From Bombella dulcis (GTDB lineage Bacteria > Pseudomonadota > Alphaproteobacteria > Acetobacterales > Acetobacteraceae), in the NCBI RefSeq assembly GCF_026385505.1, contig NZ_JANIDV010000002.1, positions 1 to 64,000 on the forward strand: a stretch of 64,000 nucleotides of DNA, in the 5' to 3' direction. Positions 35,724 to 44,913 of the stretch are shown in pieces. A program made the position numbers and the translations under genes. How positions within the stretch are numbered: position 1 is the stretch's first letter; each line of letters begins with the position of its first letter. The notes beneath the pieces were generated by a model that was given only the letters and a program-made list of their open reading frames with translations, was not told the origin of the DNA and searched no databases.

Positions 35724-36589
35724 TAACGCCAGCCCTGACCCGTGTGCGGGTGCATGATCTCTGCCTGTTCGGCCATCATGGCGTGCATGAGGAAGAGAAA
35801 CGTCTTGGCCAGCGTTTCTATGTGTCTCTGGAGGTGCAGGCTGATCTTTCAGCAGCGATTGCCGGGGATGATTACACGCAGGCTGTCTGTTACGGGCAGC
35901 TCTGCCAGAGTGCCGAACGGGTTTTCCAGGCCGAGCCATGCAGGCTGATTGAAACGCTGGCCGGGCGGATCTGTGCGGCCGTGCTGGTGGACTGTCCCGC
36001 CGTGGAGGATGTGTCTGTCACGGTGCGCAAGCCTTCGGCACCTGTGCCACATGTGGTGGAGGATGTGTCCGTCACGGTGACGCAGCGGCGGGAGCATCGG
36101 GTCGGGTTTTCACTGGGAGCCAATCTGGGCGAACGTGAAGCCGTCCTGCGGGCTGCCGTGGAGGCTCTGGGCCATCAGCCGGGGCTGGAGATTGATGCCG
36201 TTTCGTCCCTTTACGACAGTGCCCCGTGGGGTGTGGAAGATCAGCCGCCTTTCGTGAACATCGCCGCTCTCGGGCGGACGACCCTGTCCCCGCAGGCCGT
36301 GCTGGGTCTCTGCAAGGAGATTGAACGGTTGCTGGGCCGTGTGCCGGGGCGACGCTGGGGTGAGCGGGCGGTGGACATTGACCTTCTCTTTCATGGGGCG
36401 ACTGTGGTGAAACATCCGCTTCTGGCACTTCCCCATCCGCATCTTTTTGAGCGGGCTTTCGTGCTGGAACCCCTTGCCGAGCTGGACTCGGAGCTTGAGA
36501 TTGCTGGACGTTCCGTTACGGAAGCGTTAGCAGGGTTGGACCGTATAGCTGGGGATGTCACACGGCGCAGGCCGGGGCAGGGTGGATGA
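35720..36589 (+). CDS. folBK: Fused dihydroneopterin aldolase / HPPK
   Basis: Two consecutive folate steps on one chain of 289 residues. Residues about 1-120 are FolB: VRVHDLCLFGHHGVHEEE with the conserved Glu pair, YGQLCQ with the active-site tyrosine, and the lysine in VRKPSAP. Residues about 127-280 are FolK (6-hydroxymethyl-7,8-dihydropterin pyrophosphokinase): SLGANLGEREAVL, APWGVEDQPPFVN and RRWGERAVDIDLL with the catalytic arginine and aspartates. The start is GTG, overlapping the folP stop by four bases. The junction is short with no long linker. Confidence 0.93.
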   Translation: MITPALTRVRVHDLCLFGHHGVHEEEKRLGQRFYVSLEVQADLSAAIAGDDYTQAVCYGQLCQSAERVFQAEPCRLIETLAGRICAAVLVDCPAVEDVSVTVRKPSAPVPHVVEDVSVTVTQRREHRVGFSLGANLGEREAVLRAAVEALGHQPGLEIDAVSSLYDSAPWGVEDQPPFVNIAALGRTTLSPQAVLGLCKEIERLLGRVPGRRWGERAVDIDLLFHGATVVKHPLLALPHPHLFERAFVLEPLAELDSELEIAGRSVTEALAGLDRIAGDVTRRRPGQGG

Positions 36590-36606
36590 AGTTGAGGGGA
36601 TGCTGA

Positions 36607-37248
36607 ATGTCAGCCAGCAAAACAGGGATTCCGGAGACACAGGCTCCGACGCCGGAGGGAGCCGCAGGGGCCATCACCCGGCCAGAGGATGCCATCAGCC
36701 GTATTGCCGGCGGTGTGCGGGAGCTTCTCCTGGCCATCGGGGAAGACCCGTCCCGTGAAGGGCTGAGGGATACGCCGGACCGTGTGGCCAAGATGTATCT
36801 GGAGATTTTCTCCGGTCTTTATGAAGACCCCCGGGATCATCTGAAAAAGCAGTTCAGTGCCGACCAGCATGGCGGCATGGTGCTGGTGAAGGACATCCGC
36901 TTTCAGTCTACCTGCGAGCATCATCTTCTGCCGGTTCTGGGGCGTGCCCATGTGGCGTATCTGCCGGAGGGAGGCCGTCTGACAGGGCTGAGCAAACTGG
37001 CCCGTGTCGTGGAGGGCTATGCCCGCCGCCCGCAGCTTCAGGAGCGTCTGACAGACCAGATCGTGCAGGCGATGGTGGAGGTGCTGGAGCCGAAAGCCGT
37101 TCTGGTCGTGGTGGAAGCCGAGCATATGTGCATGAGTCTGCGGGGTGTCCGCAGTCCCGGTGCCACGACCGTGACGACAGGCTCTTATGGCCTCTGGGCC
37201 GATGATGCGCAGGCCCGTCAGGAAGTCATGGCCCTGATGCGGGACTGA
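36607..37248 (+). CDS. folE: GTP cyclohydrolase I
   Basis: Converts GTP to 7,8-dihydroneopterin triphosphate, the first step of folate and, through QueD, of queuosine. In this 213-residue protein the zinc ligands are visible in the STCEHHLLP segment and in [13 protein letters not shown], and the substrate loop includes [21 protein letters not shown]. Classical type IA, not the zinc-independent IB form. It is the last gene of the folP operon and points towards the queuosine genes on the other strand. Confidence 0.96.
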   Translation: MSASKTGIPETQAPTPEGAAGAITRPEDAISRIAGGVRELLLAIGEDPSREGLRDTPDRVAKMYLEIFSGLYEDPRDHLKKQFSADQHGGMVLVKDIRFQSTCEHHLLPVLGRAHVAYLPEGGRLTGLSKLARVVEGYARRPQLQERLTDQIVQAMVEVLEPKAVLVVVEAEHMCMSLRGVRSPGATTVTTGSYGLWADDAQARQEVMALMRD

Positions 37249-37275
37249 TCTTTACCATCCGGGGAGGGCAGGCTG

Positions 37276-37830
37276 TCAGTCCCGTGTGGTGTCGTCGGCC
37301 CGGTGCCACCAGCATTCTTCCGCTGGACGGTCAACCAGCGGGAGATAGAGGGACGGATCGCCATGCAGGCGCACCGTGTTGGTGGGCGTTTCCTTGATCT
37401 CCAGCGAGGCGGGAGCCAGCAGCCCGCCCTGTGCGGTCAGAAAGGCCTGGAGTTTGCTCATCAGCAGGGCGGCGAGCAGTTCCGTTGTCGGGTCGCCGGG
37501 CGTGACAACGATGCGGTCCAGCCGCTGGGGTTCATGTTCGGCAAACCAGTTCAGCAGCGGGTCGGATTCGGAGAGCTGGAAGCTGTGATCCATCCGTTCG
37601 TCAATGAAACGGTGCCAGCGGCCCTTGGCCTCCGCAAAGGGCAGCAGCATGTTGCCGTGTCCGTCCAGACGCTGATTCTGCGGGGCGTTGGGGCCGGGAA
37701 CCAGCGTGACGGTGACATATTCATTATGCCCATGTGGAATCGCACAGCGTTCGCTGCCGCCTGAAATGAGCCGGTGCCCCATGCAGAAACGCCGTGTGAA
37801 AACCAGTTCTGTCCGGGTGATGTCGCTCAT
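37276..37830 (-). CDS. queD: 6-carboxytetrahydropterin synthase (QueD)
   Basis: Turns dihydroneopterin triphosphate into 6-carboxytetrahydropterin for queuosine. Zinc histidines are in [11 protein letters not shown] and [11 protein letters not shown], and the catalytic DHS-type motif is RMDHSFQL. 184 residues from the ATG at 37830, which overlaps the queC stop (ATGA). A C-terminal [11 protein letters not shown] strand carries the conserved glutamate. Slightly longer than typical QueD (about 120-150) but with all key residues. Confidence 0.9.
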   Translation of the reverse strand: MSDITRTELVFTRRFCMGHRLISGGSERCAIPHGHNEYVTVTLVPGPNAPQNQRLDGHGNMLLPFAEAKGRWHRFIDERMDHSFQLSESDPLLNWFAEHEPQRLDRIVVTPGDPTTELLAALLMSKLQAFLTAQGGLLAPASLEIKETPTNTVRLHGDPSLYLPLVDRPAEECWWHRADDTTRD

Positions 37831-38567
37831 GCCCCCTCCTGATACTGCCGCCACCCCTCGGCACGCAGGGCGCAGGCGGGGCAGTCACCACAGCCGAATC
37901 CCCATGCATGTTCATGGGTGCGGTCCCCCTTATAGCAGGAATGGCTCTCATGGCGGATGGTTTCCGTCAGCGCATCGCCTCCCAGATCATGGCAGAGCTG
38001 CCATGTCTGTGCCTTGTTGATCCACATGAGTGGCGTGTGCAGGACGAAACGCTGCTCCATGCCCAGATTCAGGGCCACCTGAAGAGCCTTGATGGTGTCA
38101 TCCCGGCAGTCCGGATAGCCGGAATAATCTGTCTCACACACGCCGGTGATGATGTGGCGGATGCTGCGGCGGAAGGCGAGGGCTGCGGCAAAGGTCAGGA
38201 AGATCAGGTTCCGGCCGGGGACGAAGGTGTTGGGCAGCCCGTTCTCGCCCATGCTGATTTCAGCATTCCGTGTCAGGGCGGTGTCGGAGAGGGCACCAAG
38301 GCTGGCAAGGTCGATCGTGTGATCGTCACCCAGTTTTTCTGCCCAGTGGGGGTTCTGGGCACTGATGCTCTGCCGGAGGGTGGTGCGGCAGTCCAGCTCC
38401 ACGGCGTGTCGCTGCCTGTAGGCAAAGCCGACCGTTTCCACATGGTCGAAATGATGCAGTGCCCATGCCAGACAGGTGGCGGAATCCTGCCCCCCGGAGA
38501 ACAGAACGAGGGCACGGCGATTCCGGGCGGCCTGATGGCTGGCAGACGGGGAAGAAGGTGTCGTCAT
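37827..38567 (-). CDS. queC: 7-cyano-7-deazaguanine synthase
   Basis: ATP-dependent ligase making preQ0. The PP-loop [16 protein letters not shown] starts near residue 22. Four zinc cysteines occur at the C-terminus in the pattern [11 protein letters not shown] plus an earlier HSCYKG-type cysteine. 246 residues from the ATG at 38567, whose first base is shared with the queE stop. It is the middle gene of a queE-queC-queD operon. Confidence 0.95.
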   Translation of the reverse strand: MTTPSSPSASHQAARNRRALVLFSGGQDSATCLAWALHHFDHVETVGFAYRQRHAVELDCRTTLRQSISAQNPHWAEKLGDDHTIDLASLGALSDTALTRNAEISMGENGLPNTFVPGRNLIFLTFAAALAFRRSIRHIITGVCETDYSGYPDCRDDTIKALQVALNLGMEQRFVLHTPLMWINKAQTWQLCHDLGGDALTETIRHESHSCYKGDRTHEHAWGFGCGDCPACALRAEGWRQYQEGA

Positions 38568-39208
38568 CAGGGAATTCCGATCAGTTTGTGGGTTTGCAGG
38601 CTCAGCCGCCATTGTGGATGGCTCTGGCAGTAGCGCACGGCTTTTTCCGTATTGGCAATCCGGTCTGGTCCATCCATGGGCTGGAGCCAGAAATGCTGGA
38701 AGTCGAACGCTGCAAACTGGTCCGGTGTCAGGGTCTGCTGGGGATAGACGAGCTTCAGCTCATGGCCATGCGTCTGTTTCAGGGGCTGGCCGGGTTTGGG
38801 GCTGACGCACACCCAGTCGATTCCTTCAGGAGCAGGCAGACTGCCATTGGTTTCCACGGCGATGGTGAAGCCACGGGTCTTCGTGGCAGTGACCAGGGCG
38901 TCATCAAGCTGGAGCAGCGGCTCCCCGCCCGTGAAGATCACATAACGGTGTGTTCTGTCGGCTGTGTGGGCCTGCCAGCATTCATCCAGTGCAGCGGCCA
39001 GAGCTTCGGCTGTGGCAAAGCGTCCTCCACCGGGGCCGTCCGTCCCGATGAAGTCCGTATCGCAGAAGGTGCACTGGGCCTTGTGGCGGTCTTCTTCCCG
39101 GCCGGACCAGAGATTGCAGCCGGTGAACCGGCAGAATATGGCAGCACGCCCGGCATGGGCACCCTCACCCTGCAATGTGGCGAATAGTTCCTTGATGACG
39201 TAAGGCAT
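38567..39208 (-). CDS. queE: 7-carboxy-7-deazaguanine synthase (radical SAM)
   Basis: Radical-SAM ring contraction of 6-carboxytetrahydropterin. The cluster motif is C-x14-C-x2-C ([16 protein letters not shown] then TFC), the expanded spacing known from Burkholderia QueE in place of C-x3-C-x2-[12 protein letters not shown] is the SAM-binding glycine-rich strand, and [16 protein letters not shown] is the family N-terminus. 213 residues from the ATG at 39208. Read-through from further upstream is unlikely because a tRNA terminator lies between. Confidence 0.94.
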   Translation of the reverse strand: MPYVIKELFATLQGEGAHAGRAAIFCRFTGCNLWSGREEDRHKAQCTFCDTDFIGTDGPGGGRFATAEALAAALDECWQAHTADRTHRYVIFTGGEPLLQLDDALVTATKTRGFTIAVETNGSLPAPEGIDWVCVSPKPGQPLKQTHGHELKLVYPQQTLTPDQFAAFDFQHFWLQPMDGPDRIANTEKAVRYCQSHPQWRLSLQTHKLIGIP

Positions 39209-39322
39209 GGGCAGAGATGTCGGGCAGCTTCCTTCAGGATGCAAGGATTTTCTTGCCTGAAGAGGCCGAAATGCCCGCCATTGAAGCGGAGCAGAGCGTA
39301 GCATGTGGGGGAGAAGGGAATA

Positions 39323-39349
39323 AAAAAACGCCACCCTTCTGAAAAGGAG
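39323..39349 (-). terminator. Terminator of tRNA-Asp
   Basis: On the minus strand CGCCACTCCTT pairs with AAGGGTGGCG (one bulge) and is followed by seven T, immediately after the encoded CCA. Confidence 0.85.
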
Positions 39350-39426
<77 letters not shown>

Positions 39427-39472
39427 AGTCTTCTGCTTTCCGAGAAAAGCATCGTTCCCTTGGGATGGCGTT

Positions 39473-39501
39473 TGTCTAGCGGGATACGGATTTATTGGCA
39501 A
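39473..39501 (-). promoter_or_regulatory. Probable promoter of tRNA-Asp
   Basis: Minus strand TTGCCA, 17-base spacer, TAGACA, about 45 bases before the mature tRNA 5' end, leaving a short 5' leader for RNase P to remove. Confidence 0.5.
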
Positions 39502-39547
39502 TAGAGAAATATCACTTTTTTACGTTTTTCTTCATGAAGGCTCCTTT

Positions 39548-40486
39548 TCAGGGTTTCTGTATGAAAACAGCCCCTTCCGTCCCGGCAGAGAGCCAGAGCT
39601 GATGATGGATCAGCCAGTCTGCGCCCAGCAGCATGTCGGCCTGTTCATGAAGGGAAGTGACGGTCAGGACAGGGTGCAGCTGCGTCTGCCCGCCAAGGGT
39701 GAGACGGCCGAAGCGGTGCCAGTGATAGCGGTGTTCCCTGTCGCCAATGCCTGCGCTGGTTCCGCCGGGGTCACGGTCCAGCTCTTCCTTCGTGATGCCC
39801 AGTTTATGCACGAAATCTTTGCTGATGATGTGAGACCGGGCACCGCTGTCGATCAGGGCGAGTCCCTGCCGCCCATCCAGCGTGAAGGGGATGAAGAACC
39901 GGTTGCGGATGCGTCGGGCGGCGAGACGCTGCCCCGGTGTGGGCCAGAAGGGCGGCTGGCGGCAGAGGATGGACCCGGCATGGATGTCCCACAGGCTGAG
40001 CCGGTGATGGGGCAGGTCGAGGTCAAGGTCATAATGGCCGAGCAGGTCCATGCCGATCAGCCCCAGCACGGGGGGCTGCATGGCGGGGAATCCCGGCAGG
40101 GCACCCAGGGGGAGGACAGGGTGGTGGTAGGTGAGCTGGCCGAGCGTGATGGCCGCCAGCTGGATGGTGGGTACGACATGCCCCCGCCCGTCCGGCCCGG
40201 AGATGATGGTGGCATCTTCCTCATTGGGGGTGAGGTGCAGCCTGCCCAGGGCGTCAGGCGTCAGCAGGCTGCCTTCCGATCCCGTATCGACGATCATGGA
40301 CAGGGACCGGCCATGAATCTGTGCCACGGTGGTCAGGTAATAGCCTGTCTCCCTGAGGGGCAGCGTGGTGATGTGCGTCTGGCGGCAGGCAGCCTCCGGC
40401 CCGGAGGCATGGGCCGCAGGGAAAGAAAGCAGCCAGCAGAGAACCAGCAGGCTGGAGATGACTGGGAAAAGGCGGGTGGTAATCAT
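39548..40486 (-). CDS. Two-lobed retropepsin-like aspartic protease, exported
   Basis: A 312-residue protein with a signal peptide (LLVLCWLLSFPAAHASG, cleavage near 29). Two retropepsin-type domains follow: the first with SMIVDTGSEGSLLT, the second with LALIDSGARSHIIS, each supplying one catalytic aspartate in a D-T/S-G motif, and each with a later hydrophobic-hydrophobic-Gly turn (VLGLIGMDLLG; DMLLGADWLI). One chain could therefore form a complete active site as pepsin does, where viral enzymes need two subunits. ATG at 40486 chosen for the signal peptide. Substrate unknown. Downstream of xerC on the same strand, 52 bases away. Confidence 0.85.
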   Translation of the reverse strand: MITTRLFPVISSLLVLCWLLSFPAAHASGPEAACRQTHITTLPLRETGYYLTTVAQIHGRSLSMIVDTGSEGSLLTPDALGRLHLTPNEEDATIISGPDGRGHVVPTIQLAAITLGQLTYHHPVLPLGALPGFPAMQPPVLGLIGMDLLGHYDLDLDLPHHRLSLWDIHAGSILCRQPPFWPTPGQRLAARRIRNRFFIPFTLDGRQGLALIDSGARSHIISKDFVHKLGITKEELDRDPGGTSAGIGDREHRYHWHRFGRLTLGGQTQLHPVLTVTSLHEQADMLLGADWLIHHQLWLSAGTEGAVFIQKP

Positions 40487-40538
40487 GGGATGACGGGTCT
40501 GCCCGGAAATGGCGGAGTGAAGAAGGGATCGGCTGTGG

Positions 40539-41543
40539 TCAGCGGTTGGCGCGGGGATGGGCCTTCTGCCAGACGTCCATGAGATGGTGTTCATCAGCCA
40601 GCGTGTATATCTGCGTGCTGGACAGGCTGGCATGGCCCAGAAGTTCCTGAATCGTGCGCAGGTCCGCCCCGTTCTGGAGCAGGTGGGAGGCAAAGGCGTG
40701 ACGCAGGGCGTGGGGCGTGGCGGAGTCGGGCAGGCCTTCGGACATGCGCCACTGCCTCATGGCCCGCTGGGCCACGCCCGGGTTGAGACGCTTGCCCCGT
40801 ACGCCACAGAAAAGCGGCGCACTGGCATGAGGTGACGGATGGACGGCCAGCCAGCGTTCTAGAGCCTGCCGGACCTGCGGGAGAATGGGCACGGCCCGTT
40901 CTTTCCCGCCCTTGCCCGTGACGAACAGGATGTCGTCGCTGATCCGTTCTATGTCGCTGACATCAAGGGACAGCCCTTCACTGATGCGTAGTCCAGCTCC
41001 GTAAAGCAGGGTGAAAAGGGCGGCGTCCCGCAGGGCAAAGCCGTTATTGATCGTCTGGTCAGCAATGCCATCCGGGGCCATCTGGGCGGCCTCCGGTGTC
41101 AGGGGGCGGGGAAGGCGGGTCTTCATGCGGGGGCTGCGGAGAAGGGCAAGGGCCGGATTGGTGATGCGGTGTTCTTTTTCCAGATAGCGGAAAAAGGCCC
41201 GCAGGGAGGAGATGCGGCGGCCACGGCTGCGGGCATGGCCATCCGGTGTATGGCGTCCACCGGGATTGAGACGGGCGGCCTTTTCGGCCCGGTTCGTCTC
41301 ATGGGCCAGCCATGAGCGGAAATCGGCCAGTTTCAGCTCACCCAGTGATTCCAGTGGCAGGTCTCCGCCAAAATGACGGCTGAAAAACCCGAGGGCGAGG
41401 GAGACATCATGCAGATAGGCCGTCTGTGTGGCCTTGCTCGCCCGTTTCTCGTGGGTCAGCCAGTCCTGCCAGGCCGTGAGAGCCTCGTGGGCTGCATGGA
41501 TGGTTATGGAGCGAGGGGAGGGGCTTCCGGATGGAAGGCTCAT
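40539..41543 (-). CDS. xerC: Tyrosine recombinase XerC
   Basis: A 334-residue site-specific recombinase acting with XerD to resolve chromosome dimers. The N-terminal SAM-like domain (about 20-140) is followed by the catalytic residues: Arg in GAGLRISE, Lys in TGKGGKER, H-x-x-R in HALRHAFASHLL, His in LLGHASLSST and the nucleophile in IYT. It lies at a housekeeping position beside priA rather than within a mobile element, so I favour XerC over a phage integrase. A 30-residue insertion between helices around 95-110 is longer than usual. Divergent from priA with a 34-base gap. Confidence 0.9.
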   Translation of the reverse strand: MSLPSGSPSPRSITIHAAHEALTAWQDWLTHEKRASKATQTAYLHDVSLALGFFSRHFGGDLPLESLGELKLADFRSWLAHETNRAEKAARLNPGGRHTPDGHARSRGRRISSLRAFFRYLEKEHRITNPALALLRSPRMKTRLPRPLTPEAAQMAPDGIADQTINNGFALRDAALFTLLYGAGLRISEGLSLDVSDIERISDDILFVTGKGGKERAVPILPQVRQALERWLAVHPSPHASAPLFCGVRGKRLNPGVAQRAMRQWRMSEGLPDSATPHALRHAFASHLLQNGADLRTIQELLGHASLSSTQIYTLADEHHLMDVWQKAHPRANR

Positions 41544-41577
41544 GGTATTTCCCTGCCGGAGAGGTTAGGATGAAGAC

Positions 41578-43827
41578 ATGGCAGAAAACAGCCTTCCCTC
41601 CCATAGCAGGAGAATGGAAGCCGGTCATCGTCTTTCCGTTCTGGTACCCCGTCCTTTGGATGGTCCGCTGGATTACCGGTCAGACAGGCCGCTGGCACCG
41701 GGCACGCTGGTGCGTGTGCCGCTGGGGCGGCAGGAGCTGACAGGCTGTGTCTGGGACAGCCAGCCCACCCATCTTCCTGCGGATTTCCGTCCGTCTTCTA
41801 GAGGACGGGTGATCGCTTTTGAGAAGCTGCGTTCCATTACGGGGGTGCTGGAGCATGTGCCGCCCCTGCCAGATGATCTGCGCCAGTTCATCGACTGGGT
41901 GGCAGCCTATGGGCTGAGTGCACCGGGCATGGTTCTGGCGATTGCCCTGCGTGTTCCTGCTCAGGCAGGCAGCATGAAACCGGCCATGGGGTGGGTGCGG
42001 AAACCCGGCCCCCTGCCGGATAAGGTACGGCTGACGCCAGCCCGCAGGGCCGTGCTGGCCGCTCTGGAGAGTCGCAGCCCCAGCAGCACGGCGATGCTGA
42101 GTGAAGCCAGCGGAGCCAGTGCGGCAGTGATTCGTGGCTTGGCCAATGCGGGGCTTCTGGAAGAATGTCTCATGGAGGCGTCATCTCCTGCTGAACAGGC
42201 CGATCCCGACCATGCCCCGCCGGTTCTGTCCGAAGAACAGGCCGAGGCTGCCGAGGCTCTGGTGGCTGGTGTGGAGGAGCGGGTCTTCACGGTCACGCTG
42301 CTGGAGGGGGTGACGGGGTCCGGCAAGACGGAAGTCTATTTCGAGGCCGTGGCGGCCTGTCTGAAACAGGGACGGCAGGTGCTGGTGCTTCTGCCGGAGA
42401 TTGTCCTGACAGCCCAGTGGACGGACCGGTTTGAACGGCGTTTCGGCATCCGGCCTGCCGTCTGGCATTCCGAGCTGGGGCAGAAGACACGGCGGGAGAC
42501 ATGGTGCGCCATTGCAGAAGGGCGGCAGCAGGTTGTCGTGGGGGCACGCTCCGCCCTGTTCCTGCCCTTTGCCAATCTCGGGCTTGTGGTGGTCGATGAA
42601 GAGCATGAGAACACCTACAAGCAGGAAGAGGGTGTTCTCTATCACGGGCGGGACATGGCCATCGTGCGGGCACGTCTGGTGCAGGCGGCGGTCATTCTTG
42701 TCTCTGCCACGCCCTCCATGGAAACGCTGGTCAATGTGCAGAAAGGCCGTTTCCGTCATGAAGTGCTGGAGGCCCGGCACGGAACGGCGCAGATGCCGGA
42801 GATCAGCCTGATCGACATGAAGGCGCATGGCCCGGAGCGGGGGCAGTTTCTCTCGCCCCTGCTCTGTGAAAGCATTGAAGAGCGGATGAAAGCCGGGGAG
42901 CAGAGCATGCTGTTCCTCAACCGGCGTGGCTATGCGCCGATGACGATATGCCGGGCCTGCGGGCATCGTCTGCAATGCCCACACTGTTCGGCCTGGATGG
43001 TGGAACACAGGCGGCGGCGGATTCTGGCCTGTCATCACTGCGAATATACCCAGCCGCTCATCAGCTCCTGTTCAGATTGCGGGGCGCAGGACAGCCTCGT
43101 GCCGATCGGGCCGGGCGTGGAGCGGATTCATGAGGAAGCGCAGGCCCGTTTCCCAGATGCCCGGCTGCTGAGCATGGCATCCGACACGCTGACTTCTCCT
43201 GCGGCAATGGAAGAGGCAGTACGGAAAATCTCCAGCAGGGAAGTAGACCTGATCATCGGCACGCAGGTTGTGGCCAAGGGCTGGCATTTCCCGGACCTGA
43301 CCCTTGTTGGCGTGGTGGATGCGGACCTTGGGCTGGGCGGGGGGGATCTGCGGGCAGCGGAACGGACCATGCAGCTTCTGCATCAGGTGGCCGGGCGTGC
43401 CGGGCGTGGGACAAAGCCGGGGCAGGTGATGCTTCAGAGCTATGCGGGCGATCACCCGGTCATGAAGGCCCTTCTGGCCAATGACTTCATCAGTTTCATG
43501 GAACAGGAGGCCGCACAGCGTCGCCCCGGCTTCTGGCCGCCTTACGGGCGGCTGGCAGCCGTTATCGTCAGTGCGCCGAAAGAGCGTCAGGCGGAGGAGC
43601 TGGCCCGTCTGCTGGCCCTGCACGCCCCTCGGGGGGAAGGGATTCAGGTTCTGGGACCGGCTCCGGCCCCGCTGGCTCTGCTGAGGGACCGGTACCGGTA
43701 CCGTCTCCTGCTGCGGACCCGCAGGGACATTGCCCTTCAGCCCCTGCTGCGGCGGTGGCTGGATGGCGCACCCCGCAGGAATGACGCCCGCATTGATGTG
43801 GATGTGGACCCGGTATCGTTCATGTAG
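41578..43827 (+). CDS. priA: Primosomal helicase PriA
   Basis: Restarts collapsed replication forks. A 749-residue helicase: the N-terminal DNA 3'-end binding region includes VPLGRQELTGCVW, Walker A is GVTGSGKTEVY and the DEAD-type box is DEEH. Eight zinc cysteines occur around 460-510 (CRACGHRLQCPHC, then CHHC and CSDCG). Motif V-VI contains IGTQVVAKGWHFP and HQVAGRAGRG. The start at 41578 has AGGAT upstream; the first ten residues precede the conserved part. Confidence 0.96.
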   Translation: MAENSLPSHSRRMEAGHRLSVLVPRPLDGPLDYRSDRPLAPGTLVRVPLGRQELTGCVWDSQPTHLPADFRPSSRGRVIAFEKLRSITGVLEHVPPLPDDLRQFIDWVAAYGLSAPGMVLAIALRVPAQAGSMKPAMGWVRKPGPLPDKVRLTPARRAVLAALESRSPSSTAMLSEASGASAAVIRGLANAGLLEECLMEASSPAEQADPDHAPPVLSEEQAEAAEALVAGVEERVFTVTLLEGVTGSGKTEVYFEAVAACLKQGRQVLVLLPEIVLTAQWTDRFERRFGIRPAVWHSELGQKTRRETWCAIAEGRQQVVVGARSALFLPFANLGLVVVDEEHENTYKQEEGVLYHGRDMAIVRARLVQAAVILVSATPSMETLVNVQKGRFRHEVLEARHGTAQMPEISLIDMKAHGPERGQFLSPLLCESIEERMKAGEQSMLFLNRRGYAPMTICRACGHRLQCPHCSAWMVEHRRRRILACHHCEYTQPLISSCSDCGAQDSLVPIGPGVERIHEEAQARFPDARLLSMASDTLTSPAAMEEAVRKISSREVDLIIGTQVVAKGWHFPDLTLVGVVDADLGLGGGDLRAAERTMQLLHQVAGRAGRGTKPGQVMLQSYAGDHPVMKALLANDFISFMEQEAAQRRPGFWPPYGRLAAVIVSAPKERQAEELARLLALHAPRGEGIQVLGPAPAPLALLRDRYRYRLLLRTRRDIALQPLLRRWLDGAPRRNDARIDVDVDPVSFM

Positions 43828-43845
43828 ACCCGCCGGACGGGTGGA

Positions 43846-44574
43846 TCAGTCCGGGATGCCGTTGGCCTGCTGTTCCAGCTGCCTGTAGCGTTTCTGCCCG
43901 TCAGGCAGGAGGGGGGCGTGTGTCAGGGCCTCGGTATAGGCATGGAGGGCCTGATGAGGATGGCGGAGGTGTTCCTGCGTGCGGGCCAGAAGTTCCCAGC
44001 TTTGCGCATCACCGGGGTCCTGCACCAGGGCGACCTGAAGGTCCTGCACGGCTCCTGTCAGGTCATTGCCAAGAAAGCGTATGGCGGCCCTCTGGCGGCG
44101 GAGGAAGGCGTTGTCAGGCTGGAGAGTCAGGGCGGCGGAGAGGTCTTTCTCGGCTTCATCCGTATGGCCCTGTTTGAGACTGTCCTGTGCTTCACTGAGC
44201 AGGATACGCCCACTGTTTTTCACGCTGTAGAGCCGCAGGGTCTCGGCTCTTTTCATGAGACTCTGGGCTTTCTGGTCGTCCTGCTCGCTGGCGATGGCCT
44301 GTTCGGTCTGTTCCAGTTTTTCCTTCAGGCTCGGGCTGTGTGGTTTTTTAGGGGGAGTGGAGGCTGGTCTGTCATGAGAGGCGTCTCGACGGGACTGTGA
44401 TGGTGTGCCGTGGCCCTGTTCATGTGACGGGGCTGCACTGCTCATGCCGCAGAACAGACTGAAGGCAGCCGCAAAAAAAGCCCCCGGCCACAGGGCAGGA
44501 GGCTTCAGCCCCCTGAAGGGGGCCATGCGCTGTAGAGCGTCACAGACAGAGCGGCGCAGCGGAGCCGTGGACAT
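43846..44574 (-). CDS. Exported tetratricopeptide-repeat protein
   Basis: A 242-residue protein. A hydrophobic segment at about 30-48 (ALWPGAFFAAAFSLFCGM) serves as signal or anchor. A charged low-complexity part (50-85) and a coiled-coil-like helix follow. About three TPR units occupy 105-235, for example GHTDEAEKDLSAALTLQPDN and LTGAVQDLQVALVQDPGDAQ. It probably scaffolds an envelope complex, but no partner is evident. The stop lies 18 bases from the convergent priA end, where a small ACCCG/CGGGT hairpin sits. A GTG five codons earlier is an alternative start. Confidence 0.75.
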   Translation of the reverse strand: MSTAPLRRSVCDALQRMAPFRGLKPPALWPGAFFAAAFSLFCGMSSAAPSHEQGHGTPSQSRRDASHDRPASTPPKKPHSPSLKEKLEQTEQAIASEQDDQKAQSLMKRAETLRLYSVKNSGRILLSEAQDSLKQGHTDEAEKDLSAALTLQPDNAFLRRQRAAIRFLGNDLTGAVQDLQVALVQDPGDAQSWELLARTQEHLRHPHQALHAYTEALTHAPLLPDGQKRYRQLEQQANGIPD

Positions 44575-44601
44575 GCTGCACCGTCCCACTGGTCTGTCAG
44601 C

Positions 44602-44727
44602 TCAGCCCTGACGGGCTTTCATGCGCGGGTTTTGCTTGTTGATGACGTACACGCGGCCACGACGACGCACGACGCGGCAGTTCTTGTCACGAACCTTGGC
44701 GGATTTCAGGCTGTTACGGATCTTCAT
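44602..44727 (-). CDS. rpmJ: 50S ribosomal protein L36
   Basis: A 41-residue basic protein, [18 protein letters not shown] followed by [13 protein letters not shown] and ending FKARQG-like MKARQG. It is of the form lacking the full zinc-binding cysteine set, standard in Alphaproteobacteria, where the gene lies away from the main ribosomal operons as here. The TPR gene follows on the same strand with a 27-base gap. Confidence 0.95.
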   Translation of the reverse strand: MKIRNSLKSAKVRDKNCRVVRRRGRVYVINKQNPRMKARQG

Positions 44728-44913
44728 GATGTTCAGGCTCCCCGACAGAAAAGACAGGCCAGTCTGTCCTGCCGGACAGCGGCTCTCATAATGCAGGGCG
44801 GAAACGCCCGCGAAACTTGGCGTCCGCATACCCTGTCAGATGGGGGTGAGTCAAGGTTATGTGGAGAAAAAGCCCCATTTCCCCCCGATCCGTTTCGCAT
44901 TATGCTGCCAGGC

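Noticed and set aside
40539-41543. Phage or island integrase
   Set aside because: The recombinase sits between housekeeping genes with no attachment repeats or phage genes, so XerC is the simpler reading.
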